This document shows, piece after piece, positions 19,633 to 30,009 of a DNA stretch of 42,160 nucleotides (within the stretch, counting starts at the first letter, position 1; each line of letters begins with the position of its first letter). The translations under genes and the position numbers were made by a program. The notes under the pieces were generated by a model, which saw nothing but the letters and a program-made list of their open reading frames with translations, was not told where the DNA came from and did not search any database. This DNA comes from Cristatella mucedo (lineage: Eukaryota > Bryozoa > Phylactolaemata > Cristatellidae): positions 1-42,160 of the forward strand of contig WPIO01000458.1 in NCBI GenBank assembly GCA_009760855.2, read 5' to 3'.

Positions 19633-19720
19633 ATGACTAAGTCAAGCAATCTATACAGAGGCAAAGAAGTAACAGGATCCTCGCCGAAAAGAAGAGAGAA
19701 TGAATACATAAAGAGCCCAG
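19633..19720 (+). CDS. Unit C coding exon 1
   Basis: This is the start of the intact array gene: 88 nt, MTKSSNLYRG... to ...YIKSP, ending CCCAG with donor GTAAGT at 19721. It is identical to unit B exon 1. ATG at 19633 is chosen because it has A at -3, lies just after a candidate acceptor, aligns with the ATG of A, B and D, and gives a phase-1 junction that completes a Glu codon with exon 2. Confidence 0.8.
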
Positions 19721-20984
19721 GTAAGTATAATAACCAACAGTGTTCAGGTTTGCTGTGAACAACCCGCAGGGTGTTGGAAGTAAGCAGTACATTTCGACGG
19801 TTAACTGTCTCTGAATTCGCTTTTTCTTGATATCAGATTCTTCTATAGCACCGCTATCGAAGCGTTGTTATGCTACATGGCTAAATTGGCATTCACTTTG
19901 ATAGCCCAGGCAGGCTATAGCATAGGTTACATAGCACGCATTGTTCTAAATTGATTTAAAATTGTTTGGTGTGCATTAGGAGCTTATAGAATATTTCCAT
20001 GATTACTGTTGCCGACTCATGTTTAATTTCGTTCGATGTAGATTTCAAGCTCTTTTGGGAGTTCGTTCTAGATCTGCATCGAGATATCGGTAAGTAACGA
20101 TTGGCACTTTCCTAATAATGTTTAGAATTAAATGCCAATATAGCATGGGACAAAAACACAGTTTGAGATAAATATATTTGTTTTAAAGGTGACAACAAAC
20201 ACGTTTACCTATAATTTGGGTTAGACTTCGTTTTACCACGAGTCCCTTGACTAGAATTTGCGTGTGACTCCATGTGTCAGAAAAATTAGGACTCCTTTGC
20301 TGAGAAAAACTGTCTCACTAGATAATTATCCTTAATTTTATCCAGATTGTTCATTCGGAAAAAAATGATTCAAGTCGGTTATTGTTATTTCAAAAGTCCT
20401 TTGCAATGAAGGACACTGAAAACTTTGAGGATGTTTGACTACTACTGTTATGCTATGTCTTTCTGAGCTGTCACAATATATTTTATTTTAAGTCCCTTGC
20501 ATCACTGAATTAGTACGAAATAATCATTATTGGTCAGTAACTAAGAGCCTCTAGTCTTTAATTATAAATTTAGGATATTGAACAAATCTTCTATATTGCC
20601 TGCTTGAGAAAAAAGGAATCTCTTGAGGTACTTCTGTGCCTGCATGTAAGTAAATTATTGATTCACCGTCTGCTACTCCAGAAAGTCACGTGGGGGCCTT
20701 ATGAGTCAGGGTAATATTTCCGCTCAGTATTCACTGAAGAACGTAAGTGCGATAAAGATCTATGAGAAAAGCAGAAATTCTTCAAAATACGAACTGGTAT
20801 TTATAATGCAATTTAATTTATCTCCGTTCGTAACTAACAATGTCATAAAGACTATGTGACTGCTATGCAGGAGAGTTTTGTATAGCACACTCACAGCCTA
20901 AGCAGCTTCAGGTACGCATTCGGTAGCCAATAGACTTAGTTTCACTCAACAAAGAGAAATTGGGAAGCATAGCATAGTCGGGAG

Positions 20985-21200
20985 AGCAGTTGAGGTAGTG
21001 ATTAGCACGCAAGTTGCAGCTCAGGACCGCTGTAAATAATGAGTCATACTCGGCTGCAGGATTTAATTACTATTAGCTCTCATTTCGTAAGAAATGTGGG
21101 AGCGACTTCCACAGTCTAGAACCTGCTGAGCCAAAGCTTCTGCCGGCATAGGTCTTTAATGGGAGAAATGGGACAGCTAATTTATTGTCCACCCAGGACC
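20985..21200 (-). mobile_element. Second LINE family, 3' end remnant
   Basis: On the minus strand the frame reads RSFGSAGSRLWKSLPHFLRN, the usual C-terminal signature of non-LTR retrotransposon ORF2 proteins (RAFSxAxPxLWNSLP). It is followed downstream by a UTR with GGTCCTGAGCTGCAACTTGC. A plus-strand relative lies at 8590-8765. Confidence 0.6.
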
Positions 21201-21299
21201 TGAGGTGGTGAAGGACCTGAAGACCACTCATCTCATTAAAAGACTCCCGATTATGGACTTGAGCTTCCAAACATCCTTCGAGGAAGTGTTGAAATCTGT

Positions 21300-21480
21300 G
21301 GCAACACAGGACTCTGTGACTGGGTTGCTTCCTTTCAGGTTTATGCTCTTCCTCTTTCCGATGAGATTGCTAGGTCATTGTAGACTAGGTTTCGACTTTC
21401 GTGCAGATGGCACTTAGTTATAATTTGGCTTTACTCAATGCTTGTCTGCCAGCTCGTCGAATTGTCTCACTACTTTGGCA
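21300..21480 (+). mobile_element. L2-like reverse-transcriptase remnant
   Basis: The frame PQDSVTGLLPF... to LGFDFRADGT aligns with PQSSVLGP... to LGFHFYADDT of the LINE at 77-184. The catalytic YADD has become RADG. A stop follows at once. The same remnant is in the matching intron of unit E (41350-41540), where the box reads YANE. Confidence 0.7.
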
Positions 21481-21651
21481 GCTTGTCTAAATTCAGTGTT
21501 TATTGACCTAAGATATTTCGTTCTGCTGAGTTGCAATCGAATTTCGTCTGCGATTAAAGATGTTCTTGACCGAGCGAATAAGTGTTTCGAACATGTATTT
21601 AGAGATTCTAGAGAAATTTGTCATACACCTTTCGTATGCTGATGCAGTGAT

Positions 21652-21724
21652 ATGGGCATTCTATTCAATGTAGAAATAATTCAGGCGTTCTGGAAATATG
21701 CTGAAGACGAGTACAAAAACCTGG
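21652..21724 (+). CDS. Candidate alternative first exon in unit C intron
   Basis: An ATG opens 24 codons plus one base (MGILFNVEIIQAFW..., then KYAEDEYKNL) ending at CTGG with a strong donor GTAAGT at 21725. The phase is the same as exon 1, so it could splice in frame to the finger exon at 23241. Unit E keeps FWNYIDEEYASV with donor GTAAGA at 41797, but an in-frame TAA precedes it there. It resembles no known domain, and chance cannot be excluded. Confidence 0.25.
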
Positions 21725-23240
21725 GTAAGTTTCCTTGTCAGCTGCCTGCAGCATTGCATCTAAGATTGCAACGAAACAGTCCGTAGATTTCTGGCTTCAG
21801 TAATGTGTGAATTGTTTTTAGTCGTAAAGTGACCCAAAAGTTGTGGGTTCCTGTTGTGTTAGGTTTAGCTTGAAACTTTAAAAACGTTCTTGGTAAGCCT
21901 CAAAGGCGATGCGAAGTTGGCCTGTGCATAATATGCTTACGCGACTTACTTGCCACATTCTCTAGATAATTTAATTTTTGATCTAACAGTGACCCAATTT
22001 AAATTGACAAAGATTCTGCTGAGCGGATCTGTAAATTATTCCATCAGGAATCTCAAAACATAAGAGAGTTTATGTTTGTGCCTATTACTATTGCAGGTTT
22101 TCTAGTTTCCATGGCCTAAAAACGGAATTGGTTTTGCAGAGCAACTTGTTTGTAGTAAATTTATGAAATCGAAGTTTGTAGTCCGGGAGCCAATCGAGAG
22201 CAATATGTCTTTCTGCAGAATGCAGAGGTTCTTATCACTCAGCCATGACTACTGTCTGAAGGGACAAGTAATGCAAGCTAAGACTAATCCTTCCACAATA
22301 TAAGCTCAAACAACAAAAAGTAGTATTCATATTACTAGGTTCTAAAATATTATTCATAATTCTTTTAAAAAACGGATGTCCCCATTTTGCTGGGGAGCTC
22401 CTTCACCTGGCTCTGATCTAACTGGCATGCTTGAGTTTTATCTAAAATAGGTATACAAATTGATCGTGTCAGTTTGTAAGGCTTGATAACCGACATCAGG
22501 GGGCATTACAAATGTATGATACGTAAGGGTATTTCCATGTTGTTTCCAGCCGTGTTGCATCGGAGCTACGTTTTTTAAACGAATACCAATCCACTTGTAT
22601 GTAGGCTTTCATCGGCTTTGCCGTTCAATTTAAAAAAAATGAACCATATCATTTTATCCAAAGTACTCAAACAATAGTTTGATCTAACGCTCTGCACGTA
22701 GACAAGGATATCATCTGATAACAAAGTAATAAGTCACCAATACATTTGCCTAGGCCGTTGCCTTATAGGTACAATAATGATCTCTTCGGCTGCAGTGTGG
22801 CAAGATGGAAAGCAGTAGCAGTTATCAACCAATTACGTGGTTTCAGCTTGTCCGAACAAGGAAAATAAAACATTTCATCCACTGCACATTTACAATGTAG
22901 GGGTGCAGGTCTAGCCGCTTCTAACTGAACCGTGTGAAGGATTTCGTAAGGAATGCTCTGCTATCCAAGTAAAGCACTAAATCTGTGGAGATATTGACTG
23001 ATTAAAGACTGTGACATCCCATCAGCAGTTTAACGTCATGATTTTCTTATAAAAATTGTATGTGGCGGACATTTCACTTTTACAAAATGATTTGATTTGC
23101 TGCCAATAGTTTAGCATATTGGCTATTACGACAGAGACAGGAATATTGTACGGATTACTCCCAACATATTTCCCATAAAATAAAGTTCTCCATATTGTTT
23201 GCGATGACAGTATTAACATATTATATTTCAACTATTGTAG

Positions 23241-23890
23241 AAACTGAGCTAAAGTCACAGCATTCGCAAAGCCCAGCATCATCTGAATTCAACAGCTATG
23301 ATCTCGACAAAGCTCCCAGTATTGCTGAGCCAGCTCGTAAACCATCCAACTTAACAGGACATTCTGAAGAGAGGCAAATTCCTTCAAGGAAACGCCGGGC
23401 ACCTGCAAACCCTGAACCGATTGACACGATGGAGATTGCGAATGATCCGACCCTACATGATAGTGAGTCTGGAGCAACCACGAGCAAACGTGTCAGGCTA
23501 TCGATAAAAGAAGAAAACAATGATACAATATTGGACAGCCGTGTGAAAAAGGAGTACAGTTGTGAGTCATGCGGCAAGGTTTTCTCTCAGGCGTGCAATT
23601 TAAAGGCACACGTCAGAACCCACACAGGAGAAAGGCCCTACGAATGCACGTACTGCGACAAGAAATTTACGCAGTCTGCACATTTGAGCAGTCACTCGAT
23701 GACTCATACGGGCGAGAGACCCTATGCATGCTCAGTGTGTGAACAAACCTTTGCACGCAGGGATCATCTTAGCTCTCACCAACTGGTTCACACTGGAGAA
23801 CGTCCTTTTGCCTGTGATAGATGTGATGTTGCCTACACTCGAAGGCAATACTTAAAGACCCACCAGAAGAACTGTCACAACGTTTCGTAA
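23241..23890 (+). CDS. Unit C four-finger C2H2 zinc-finger protein, intact
   Basis: This is the terminal coding exon of the only undamaged array gene. With 19633-19720 it encodes 245 aa. Residues 30 to about 130 form a linker with a basic SRKRRAP stretch and a lysine in an IKEE context, which fits the sumoylation consensus. Four C2H2 fingers follow: CESC...HVRTH, CTYC...HSMTH, CSVC...HQLVH and CDRC...HQKNCH, all ligands present, with TGERP linkers. Helix positions -1,2,3,6 read Q,C,N,A; Q,A,H,S; R,D,H,S; R,Q,Y,T. From the family I infer a nuclear sequence-specific DNA-binding protein. No KRAB, BTB, SCAN or ZAD domain is visible. Translation ends HNVS and TAA at 23888. The ligand set and open frame support function, while the damaged neighbours show how easily copies decay. 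Confidence 0.88.
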
Positions 23891-23931
23891 TTACACTGCA
23901 GTCAGACGGGTAAAGATGGAGGTTGATTGAG

Positions 23932-23937
23932 AATAAA
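23932..23937 (+). terminator. Polyadenylation signal AATAAA, unit C
   Basis: AATAAA lies 41 bp after the stop codon, within TTGAGAATAAACTAAATA. It is the first consensus signal downstream of the intact gene. Confidence 0.55.
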
Positions 23938-24474
23938 CTAAATATTTGTTTTATGTTTGAAGTTCTTACTTTTGCTTATGATTGCAAATGATATGCACTG
24001 TGTTTTATTCGATCATACCTCTCACATAATTCCGAGATCCACATATTTAAATTAATGGCAAATTAAAGCATAGGGATGTCAGCACGACGTGAAAACTCTG
24101 TTTAAATGTTAGGAATACGTTAGCGTGTCGAATGGAGACAGCTGATTACGCATTCAAAATTACATGCCCGAAGACCTTTCACTTATCATATTCCCCATTT
24201 ATAAAATTACTGTTCGGCTAAGAACGTCATTTCGGAGACCACAAACGGCCACGCTTGACATCAGTAAGAAGGAGCTGGTTAGTATGCAACTTTAACCAAC
24301 ATCGGTATCTCTTGTTTGTAATAATATTATTGAAAAATAACAATACGTCTAATATAGTACCAATAGAGAACTGGCTATCTTTGTATGTGCTTTATAATTA
24401 CTTCAAAGTAAGAACGGTCGACTGGTCAGTATCACCACGGGCTGTAAATTACGTATACAACATAGCTATTGATG

Positions 24475-24600
24475 ACATGAGCATGCACGTCTAGTTAATG
24501 GCAGAAAGCATAATGTCAGCATTCATGAGCACATAAGCGAAGAATGTAAGCGATCGAACGTTCTCTACAATAGGTGGATGTGATCAAGTCAGGAGATGCA
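24475..24600 (-). mobile_element. Old LINE 3' tail remnant in unit C flank
   Basis: GGCAGAAAGCATAATGTCAG and following text correspond to the remnants in A, B and D at the same distance from exon 2. Confidence 0.4.
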
Positions 24601-25509
24601 AATGTAACTCAGAAGAAGTAATAAAAAAAGATGTATTGGGCCATATCCGTCTAAATGCATGGTGCACAGTAAAATAATGGTTAATACACCGGTAAAAGTT
24701 AGTAGGTAAATGACCTCAGGCATCAACGAATTGGACAATCTGAAATGCTTTGAAGACAACGTTTATTTTAACTTCCCGCTGGTCTTCTGCTTAGGGATTT
24801 CTAGTGCCCCTTAAATAAGACATTACAAAGCTGGACGTTCTGGGCAAAAATAATCATACTACTGGTTTCACTGGAAATTAAAGCTCTGGTTAGAAATTAG
24901 GAAGCTACCATGCTCCTGGCATTGATTACTTAAATTCCTCACAAAGATTACATCAATGCTGATGAAGCCTAATCTAGCACCTTCCATTGGTTCCCAAATG
25001 ATCAGTTGCACGCTTCTGGCATTGATTTATGAACCTATGGGTGCTAGTAAAGGATTATCAAGCTCCAGACTTCGTGGCTTGATTTCGGTAATGCCTGGCT
25101 AAAGCTGGTATTAGGATGGTACAGATTTTTATATTCACATTTGAAGATTTTAAGATGGGACAGATTTTTTCAGAGACAGATTTAGCGGGGTACTTCCTTC
25201 CGTTCGGAGTAAGGTAGGTACAAGCTGTAGTCAGAGAATATGAAGTTGGGGGCTCAAATCAAGGGTCAGAACAGGTATGGCTGTAATTTTTCAGCTGATC
25301 GTTGAATTAGTCTTCGATCGATTTTTGGAGTATTTTGCTGTTATTTAATCAGACATTAGAAGCGTCTCTGCTCGTTTATATTAACGGAAGACTAATCGTT
25401 GGGAATATAGTGCTCGTGATCCTGTTGAGCTAGTTCTATATAAGATTTGGGAACTTTGTCTGTGTAGACGTAGTCTCTAACTTACAGTGAAATAGGACTG
25501 CAAACCGAG

Positions 25510-26517
25510 GAAGCTAAGTGCCTGCATGAGCAATGAAGACCAATAGACCTAGTTATTCATACAATTCTAAGACTGTTCAGGTTTAGATACATTGCAATAG
25601 TGGACGAGACGGTACTTAAATCAGCCGGTCAGTTGTACTACTGATAAATATCGTGTCTTCCATTACACACAAGCGAGTTCGCAATTCATTCAGAAACAGT
25701 AAATATCCAACCACAAAGGAGCAAGTGATCCTGATACTCGGAAAAGCGTTAGGAAGACTCCATTTATTAAAAGATAAGGCAGGTAAAGATAGAAGTCGAA
25801 AACAAGCTTCTATGTTTTGTTTCATAGTTATTCCAGCTCGGTCAAAACAACACTCGAATTTTGAATGAAGTTTACCTTGCCGATCCGGAAGTCTACTGGC
25901 TATGTCGCAAATTCGAAGAGTTGTATAATTGAGGTCGGACCAGTGGACAGAACTAGCTATTGATGCGATCCAAAATTTAGATGGAGAATCCTCAATTCAA
26001 TTCGAGTCTAAGAAAGGTTGCCGTTCGATCGACGATGAGTGTGAGACTGAAATTATGGCAGCATATCTTATTTGAGGGTCCCCTCCATCTTGTAATTCGG
26101 AAATTTAAAGAGTGCCTGGGTATTGCAGGTTACACTAGTAGTGAACGAGGCCACTGAATTATCCACAAGAGGCAATAACGACATGCAATCGCGAGGCTAT
26201 TCTCTGCAGGTGCACTGCATGCATAGAAGCTGGAAAGAGACAAAACGTCAGGTCACAGCAGTGAGACCTGAACACCAGCCATTCTGGAAAGCGACACATT
26301 TTTTTTTGGCCATTAAACTGATGCTTTCACCCAATTAGCTGACGGAATTTGTCTGCAGAGGTATTGTGCACTGCTGCCCTGGTCAGGCTAGGGCAGGGCA
26401 ATATAGTAGGGATACCACACCCACGGTCGGTAATTGACTACAGATTAGTCGAGCTTACTAGATTGGCCAAGTAGCAGGTAATAATGCAGGCCTAGAGTTC
26501 CAGTGTCGGAATTGCAC
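25510..26517. other. Unique island after unit C
   Basis: This is the only stretch of about 1 kb with no visible relative elsewhere in the window. It begins exactly where homology to unit B stops. It contains a plus-strand frame of 71 codons (25653-25868, including SKYPTTKEQVILILGKALG and a basic GKDRSRKQ stretch). About 48 codons also run in an open frame at about 25928-26074 (TELAIDAIQNLDGESS...). No domain is recognised in either. They could be exon or transposon-ORF pieces, or chance. Confidence 0.4.
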
Positions 26518-26692
26518 GAATATATATTTAATATATAATATAATACTATAATAATATTCTATAGATTACATAATATTGTATATATATGTATATATATATC
26601 ACATATGTATATTATTATATTATAATATTTTATACATTTATAATATTATATATAGATAATATTATATATATAATAATATATATATATATTTC
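26518..26692. repeat. AT-only palindromic tract
   Basis: About 170 bp consist almost wholly of A and T, with many TATA/ATAT and TAATATTA inversions. The tract can fold on itself in several ways. It lies between the unique island and the LINE cluster. Confidence 0.85.
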
Positions 26693-26860
26693 ATGCATTC
26701 TCGATCGCAACGGGTAGTTCATGTGCGACTCAGTACTACCTAAAGCCATTCACCAGTCAATGGTCGAGAAAATTACGTTAGTTTATCACCCCAGCTGACA
26801 AACATAACGTTGACGTATCCGAATACGGAAAATAGAACTAGGAACAAGTAATAAACGGGT

Positions 26861-27535
26861 AATGCACTTGATATAGCACCCTCGGACAACTCGATCTCTT
26901 CCTAGGCGCTTTACATTCGCTGCAAAGGAAAACGCGATTAAGTCGAGAGTAATATCATGCTTAATAAGCAACATGAACAAAATGGTCAGGGGTTATTTGC
27001 ACAGGGTCAGCATGCAAATGTGGTTAGAGGCAGTAAAAACAGCGTCAGCACAGATAAGCACTTAAAGGACAAATAACAAGGACTTTCTAAAGGCTGTCCG
27101 AAACAGGTGTTTTTAAGTTACTTTTCAATGTGGTAAAGTAAGGAGATGTTCTGACTCAACTTGGGAGTGAGTTCTAGGCTTTGAAAGCATAGGAACAGAA
27201 TGCACGGTTTCCAAAGGATTCCCGGTTTTATGATGGAGTGGTAAACGGTTGAATTCCGAAAAGCAGGTGGTACGATGCTTTTCCTGGTGGAGGAATAGAT
27301 CTGAGAGATAGGCTACAGCCAAAGAATGAAGTGACCTACAAGAGAGCAACAAAACCTTGAAGTCGATCCGTTTCTTGACTGGTAGCCAGTGCAGGGCGGT
27401 CAGAAGTAGTGCAATGTGGTAAATGCTACGTTCACGACTGACAAGCATAGCAGCGAGTTTTGCACAAGCTGTGGTTGCCAGATTGCCCACGCCGGTAGAC
27501 CAACAAGCACGGGTTACAGAAGTCAATTTGAGATA
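26861..27535 (-). mobile_element. L2-like LINE, 3' UTR and RT C-terminus
   Basis: Read on the minus strand, the segment carries the RT C-terminal text (LHWLPVKKRIDFKVL, SLHSLAVAYLSDLF, HRTTCFSE) in the 27125-27526 frame, then a frameshifted end and the 3' UTR to AATGCACTTG at 26861. It is decayed compared with 43-1270. Confidence 0.8.
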
Positions 27536-27680
27536 TAGCTACTGCGAAGCTCACGACAGACAAGAATATCTGCAGCGTTTCGAACTTGCTGTAACAATCT
27601 GACTGCAATTTCCGGATGCCCAACAAGCAGTGAGTCACTAAAGTCAAGTTGGAGTGATGCAAATGCAAGGACATATTTCA
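27536..27680 (-). mobile_element. LINE RT internal fragment
   Basis: On the minus strand the text continues 5' into the RT ORF (SFAVAISQIDFCNPCLL, compare FVTSRLDFCNSLL) and the THCLLG segment. A second copy of the same chimeric stretch is at 28560-28720. Confidence 0.65.
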
Positions 27681-27757
27681 GCTCGGAACTCCCTCCCAAC
27701 CTGTGTCAAAAAATCGTTGACCTAACCATATATCAAAAGAAACGATTTATTTCTAAA
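27681..27757 (+). mobile_element. Inverted plus-strand LINE fragment
   Basis: GCTCGGAACTCCCTCCCAAC and following text match 929-1010 of the LINE on the plus strand (WNSLPTC, then TTFKRN-like). It is flanked on both sides by minus-strand fragments and forms an inverted repeat with 27768-27810. Confidence 0.7.
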
Positions 27758-27767
27758 TTTTGTCCAA

Positions 27768-28230
27768 TAAGGGGATGTTCTAATGCAGGTCGGGAGAAAG
27801 TTCCAGGCTTTGGGAGCATGCGAAGTAAATTCACGGTCTCCAAAGGATTTGAGGTTTGTACGAGGTATTTGTATACTGCCGGATTAGGAAAAGCAGGTTT
27901 TACAATGCTTGGCGTGGTGGGGGAGTATATCTGAGATGGAGCAAAGAAATGAAGTGAGCTAAAAGTGAGCGACAAAACATTAAGTCGATTCGTTGCTTGA
28001 CTGCAAGCCATTTCAGGTCGGCGAGAAGTGGAGTAATGTGGCAACTGAGACGCCCACGACAGACAAGCCTAGCTGCAGAGTTTTGCAGAAGGTGCCATTG
28101 CCTAATCGCACATGCTGTTACGCCAGTAATTAGTGAGTTGCCGAAGTCAAGACTGGATATCACGAATTCATGGACCAACTTGGATGTGGTCTCAAGCAAG
28201 TCGCGAGGGAGTTCCAAGCTTAGGGAGCAT
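27768..28230 (-). mobile_element. L2-like LINE RT fragment, second copy
   Basis: The minus-strand frames at 28217-27900 and 28044-27733 cover TTSKLVHEFVISSLDFGNSL, LLQNSAARLVCRG and HQAKHR-type text. Together they align with residues about 150-300 of the plus-strand LINE protein, with at least one frameshift. Confidence 0.8.
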
Positions 28231-28765
28231 ACGTACTAAATGCAGGGTTTCCACAAAATTTGAGATTTGTACAAGGGAGTGGTAAACTGTTTAATTTGGA
28301 AAAGTGGGTGGTACGATGCTTGGCCTGGTGGGAGAATTGATCTGAGAGATAATCTACAGCCAAACAATGAAGTGACCCACAAGTGAGCGACAAAACCTTG
28401 AAGTCGATCCCTTGCTTGACTGGGAGCCAGTTCAGGTCGGTGATAAGTGGTGTGATGTGGCAACTGCTACGTTCACTACAGACAAGCGTAGCTGCAGAGT
28501 TTTGCTCAAGCATTAATCGCCTGATTGTACATGCCAGCCGTCCAGAAATCGGAGGGTTACAGAAGTCGAGTCGAGATATAGCTACTGCGAAGCTCACGAC
28601 AAACAAGAATATCTGCAGGGTTTCGAACTTTCTGTAACAACCTAGCTGCAAATCCATGCAGCGCAACAAGCAGTGAGTAACAGAAGTCAATTGGGGACGT
28701 AGCAAATGCACGGAGCAATTTAGAAGGAATTTTCTTAACTTAGCAAGCCAGACTTTTCGCAACGT
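28231..28765 (-). mobile_element. L2-like LINE RT fragment, third copy
   Basis: The minus-strand frame 28762-28220 is open for 180 codons (ISRLDFCNPPISGRLACTIR, LNWLPVKQGIDFKVLSLTCG, HQAKHRTTHFS). It duplicates much of 27125-27680, so this part of the cluster arose by local duplication or repeated insertion. Confidence 0.8.
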
Positions 28766-29130
28766 CTCGTGGTTAAAAGTGGTCTGGTTTGACTGTTAAG
28801 CCAACGCTTTTATGTAATGAAAGGTCAGTATTGACTACATCACCCACAATTTCTGGCTGTGTAGATAGTGCCTAGACCGTTAGAGCAGATTGTATGCATT
28901 ATTGTTTGAACATTCTGGAAAACAAATCGTTTTTCCAAAGCTAGTAAGGTGGTTCTATCCCAATTGAATTTCAAATTGCTTGTTGGCATCCATGTAAGGA
29001 TGATGTATTCCATACGTGTGACCAGGAAAACGAACGGATTGAATGTGTTTGACGGCTGAGAGGGATCATAACAGAGTAGGAATGTCTTCTGCATGTTTGT
29101 TAAAGCTTCAAATATTCATGTCAGCTATAT
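28766..29130 (-). mobile_element. LINE RT fragment spanning the catalytic box
   Basis: The minus-strand frame 29094-28840 carries CYDPSQPSNTFNPF, like the CFDPSQPSSTSNSL text after YADD in the plus-strand LINE, and then NLKFNWDRTTLLAL. The catalytic box itself, around 29085-29100, is decayed to HAED. Confidence 0.7.
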
Positions 29131-29378
29131 TGACGAGGTATTGAGTATATACCGTGAAAACAACAGGACTAAGTTCTGATCCCGGATGTACCCTATTCAC
29201 CAGTAAAACTATGTAGATGATCTTTACTCCTTTCGATAAATACTCTAGTGTTCAATTAACTTAACTACTCTTGAGTCTCCCATGGAAAATACCTGACCCT
29301 TAGCCAAGGACTCCGTTGATGCCCAACGGGGATGAGAGGTTCTGGACGAAGACTTGGTTATTGATTGCAAAAGAATAA
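29131..29378. other. Unassigned stretch in LINE cluster
   Basis: No gene or recognised repeat is seen. The text GTATTGAGTATATACCGTGA and onward may be decayed RT sequence between motif A and YADD, but no frame could be followed. Confidence 0.35.
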
Positions 29379-29672
29379 TAAAAATACCGTTGATATAGCG
29401 CCCTCAGAGAACTCGATTTCTTTTTAGGTGCTTTAAATTTGCTGTAAAGTGAAACACGATTGAAATTGAGTAATATCATGTTTGATAAAGAACGTGAACA
29501 ACATAGTTAGGGGTGACATGCACAGGGTCAGCATCCAAACGTGCTAAGTGGCAGCGTGCACATTGTCAGCACATATAAGCACATGATGGACGAATCACAG
29601 AGACCCACTACATTTTGTCCCAAATAGGTGTTTTTAAGTTCTTGTCGAATGTGGTCAAGTAAGGGAATGTTC
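29379..29672 (-). mobile_element. L2-like LINE 3' tail, tandem copy 1
   Basis: This minus-strand 3' UTR starts at an ATT-type tail and GTTGATATAGCGCCCTCAGA and runs through the GTCAGCA blocks to GGGAATGTTCTA. A second copy follows directly, head to tail. Confidence 0.8.
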
Positions 29673-29999
29673 TATAATAATAATAATAATGCTCTTGATA
29701 AAGCGCCCTCAAAGAACCGAATCTCTCTCTAGGCGCTTTACATTTGCTGGAAATGGAAATGCGACTGAATAGTAAGTAAAATCATGCTCGATAAACAAAC
29801 AAATTAATAACGAAGTTAGGGGTGACATGCACAATGTCAGCATACAAATGTGGTTAATGGCAGCGGGCACAGAATCAGCACGTATAAGCACATGAAGGAC
29901 TAATCACGGGGATCCAATAAATGCTGTCTTAAATATGTGTTTTTTAAAGTTCTTTTTAAATGTGATCTGGTAGGGGGATATTCGAATGAAGGTCGGAAG
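29673..29999 (-). mobile_element. L2-like LINE 3' tail, tandem copy 2
   Basis: The segment begins with a clear (AAT)n run, then GCTCTTGATAAAGCGCCCTC, and ends in GTAGGGGGATATTCGAATGA. It is another minus-strand 3' end in the same orientation as its neighbour. Confidence 0.82.
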
Positions 30000-30009
30000 G
30001 GAAATGTCG

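Larger units (their letters stand above)
19721..23240 (+). other. Unit C intron 2
   Basis: This is a 3520-bp phase-1 intron with GTAAGT donor and ATTGTAG acceptor. It contains two LINE remnants (20985-21200 minus, 21300-21480 plus) and a candidate alternative exon at 21652-21724. A conserved block at 22740-23000 is shared with A and D. Confidence 0.65.
23891..25509 (+). other. Unit C 3' UTR and downstream flank
   Basis: This is nearly identical to the flank of unit B and ends at the same GCAAACCGAG. It contains the polyadenylation signal at 23932, the open but unconserved frame at 24255-24494, and an old minus-strand LINE tail near 24475-24600. Confidence 0.65.
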
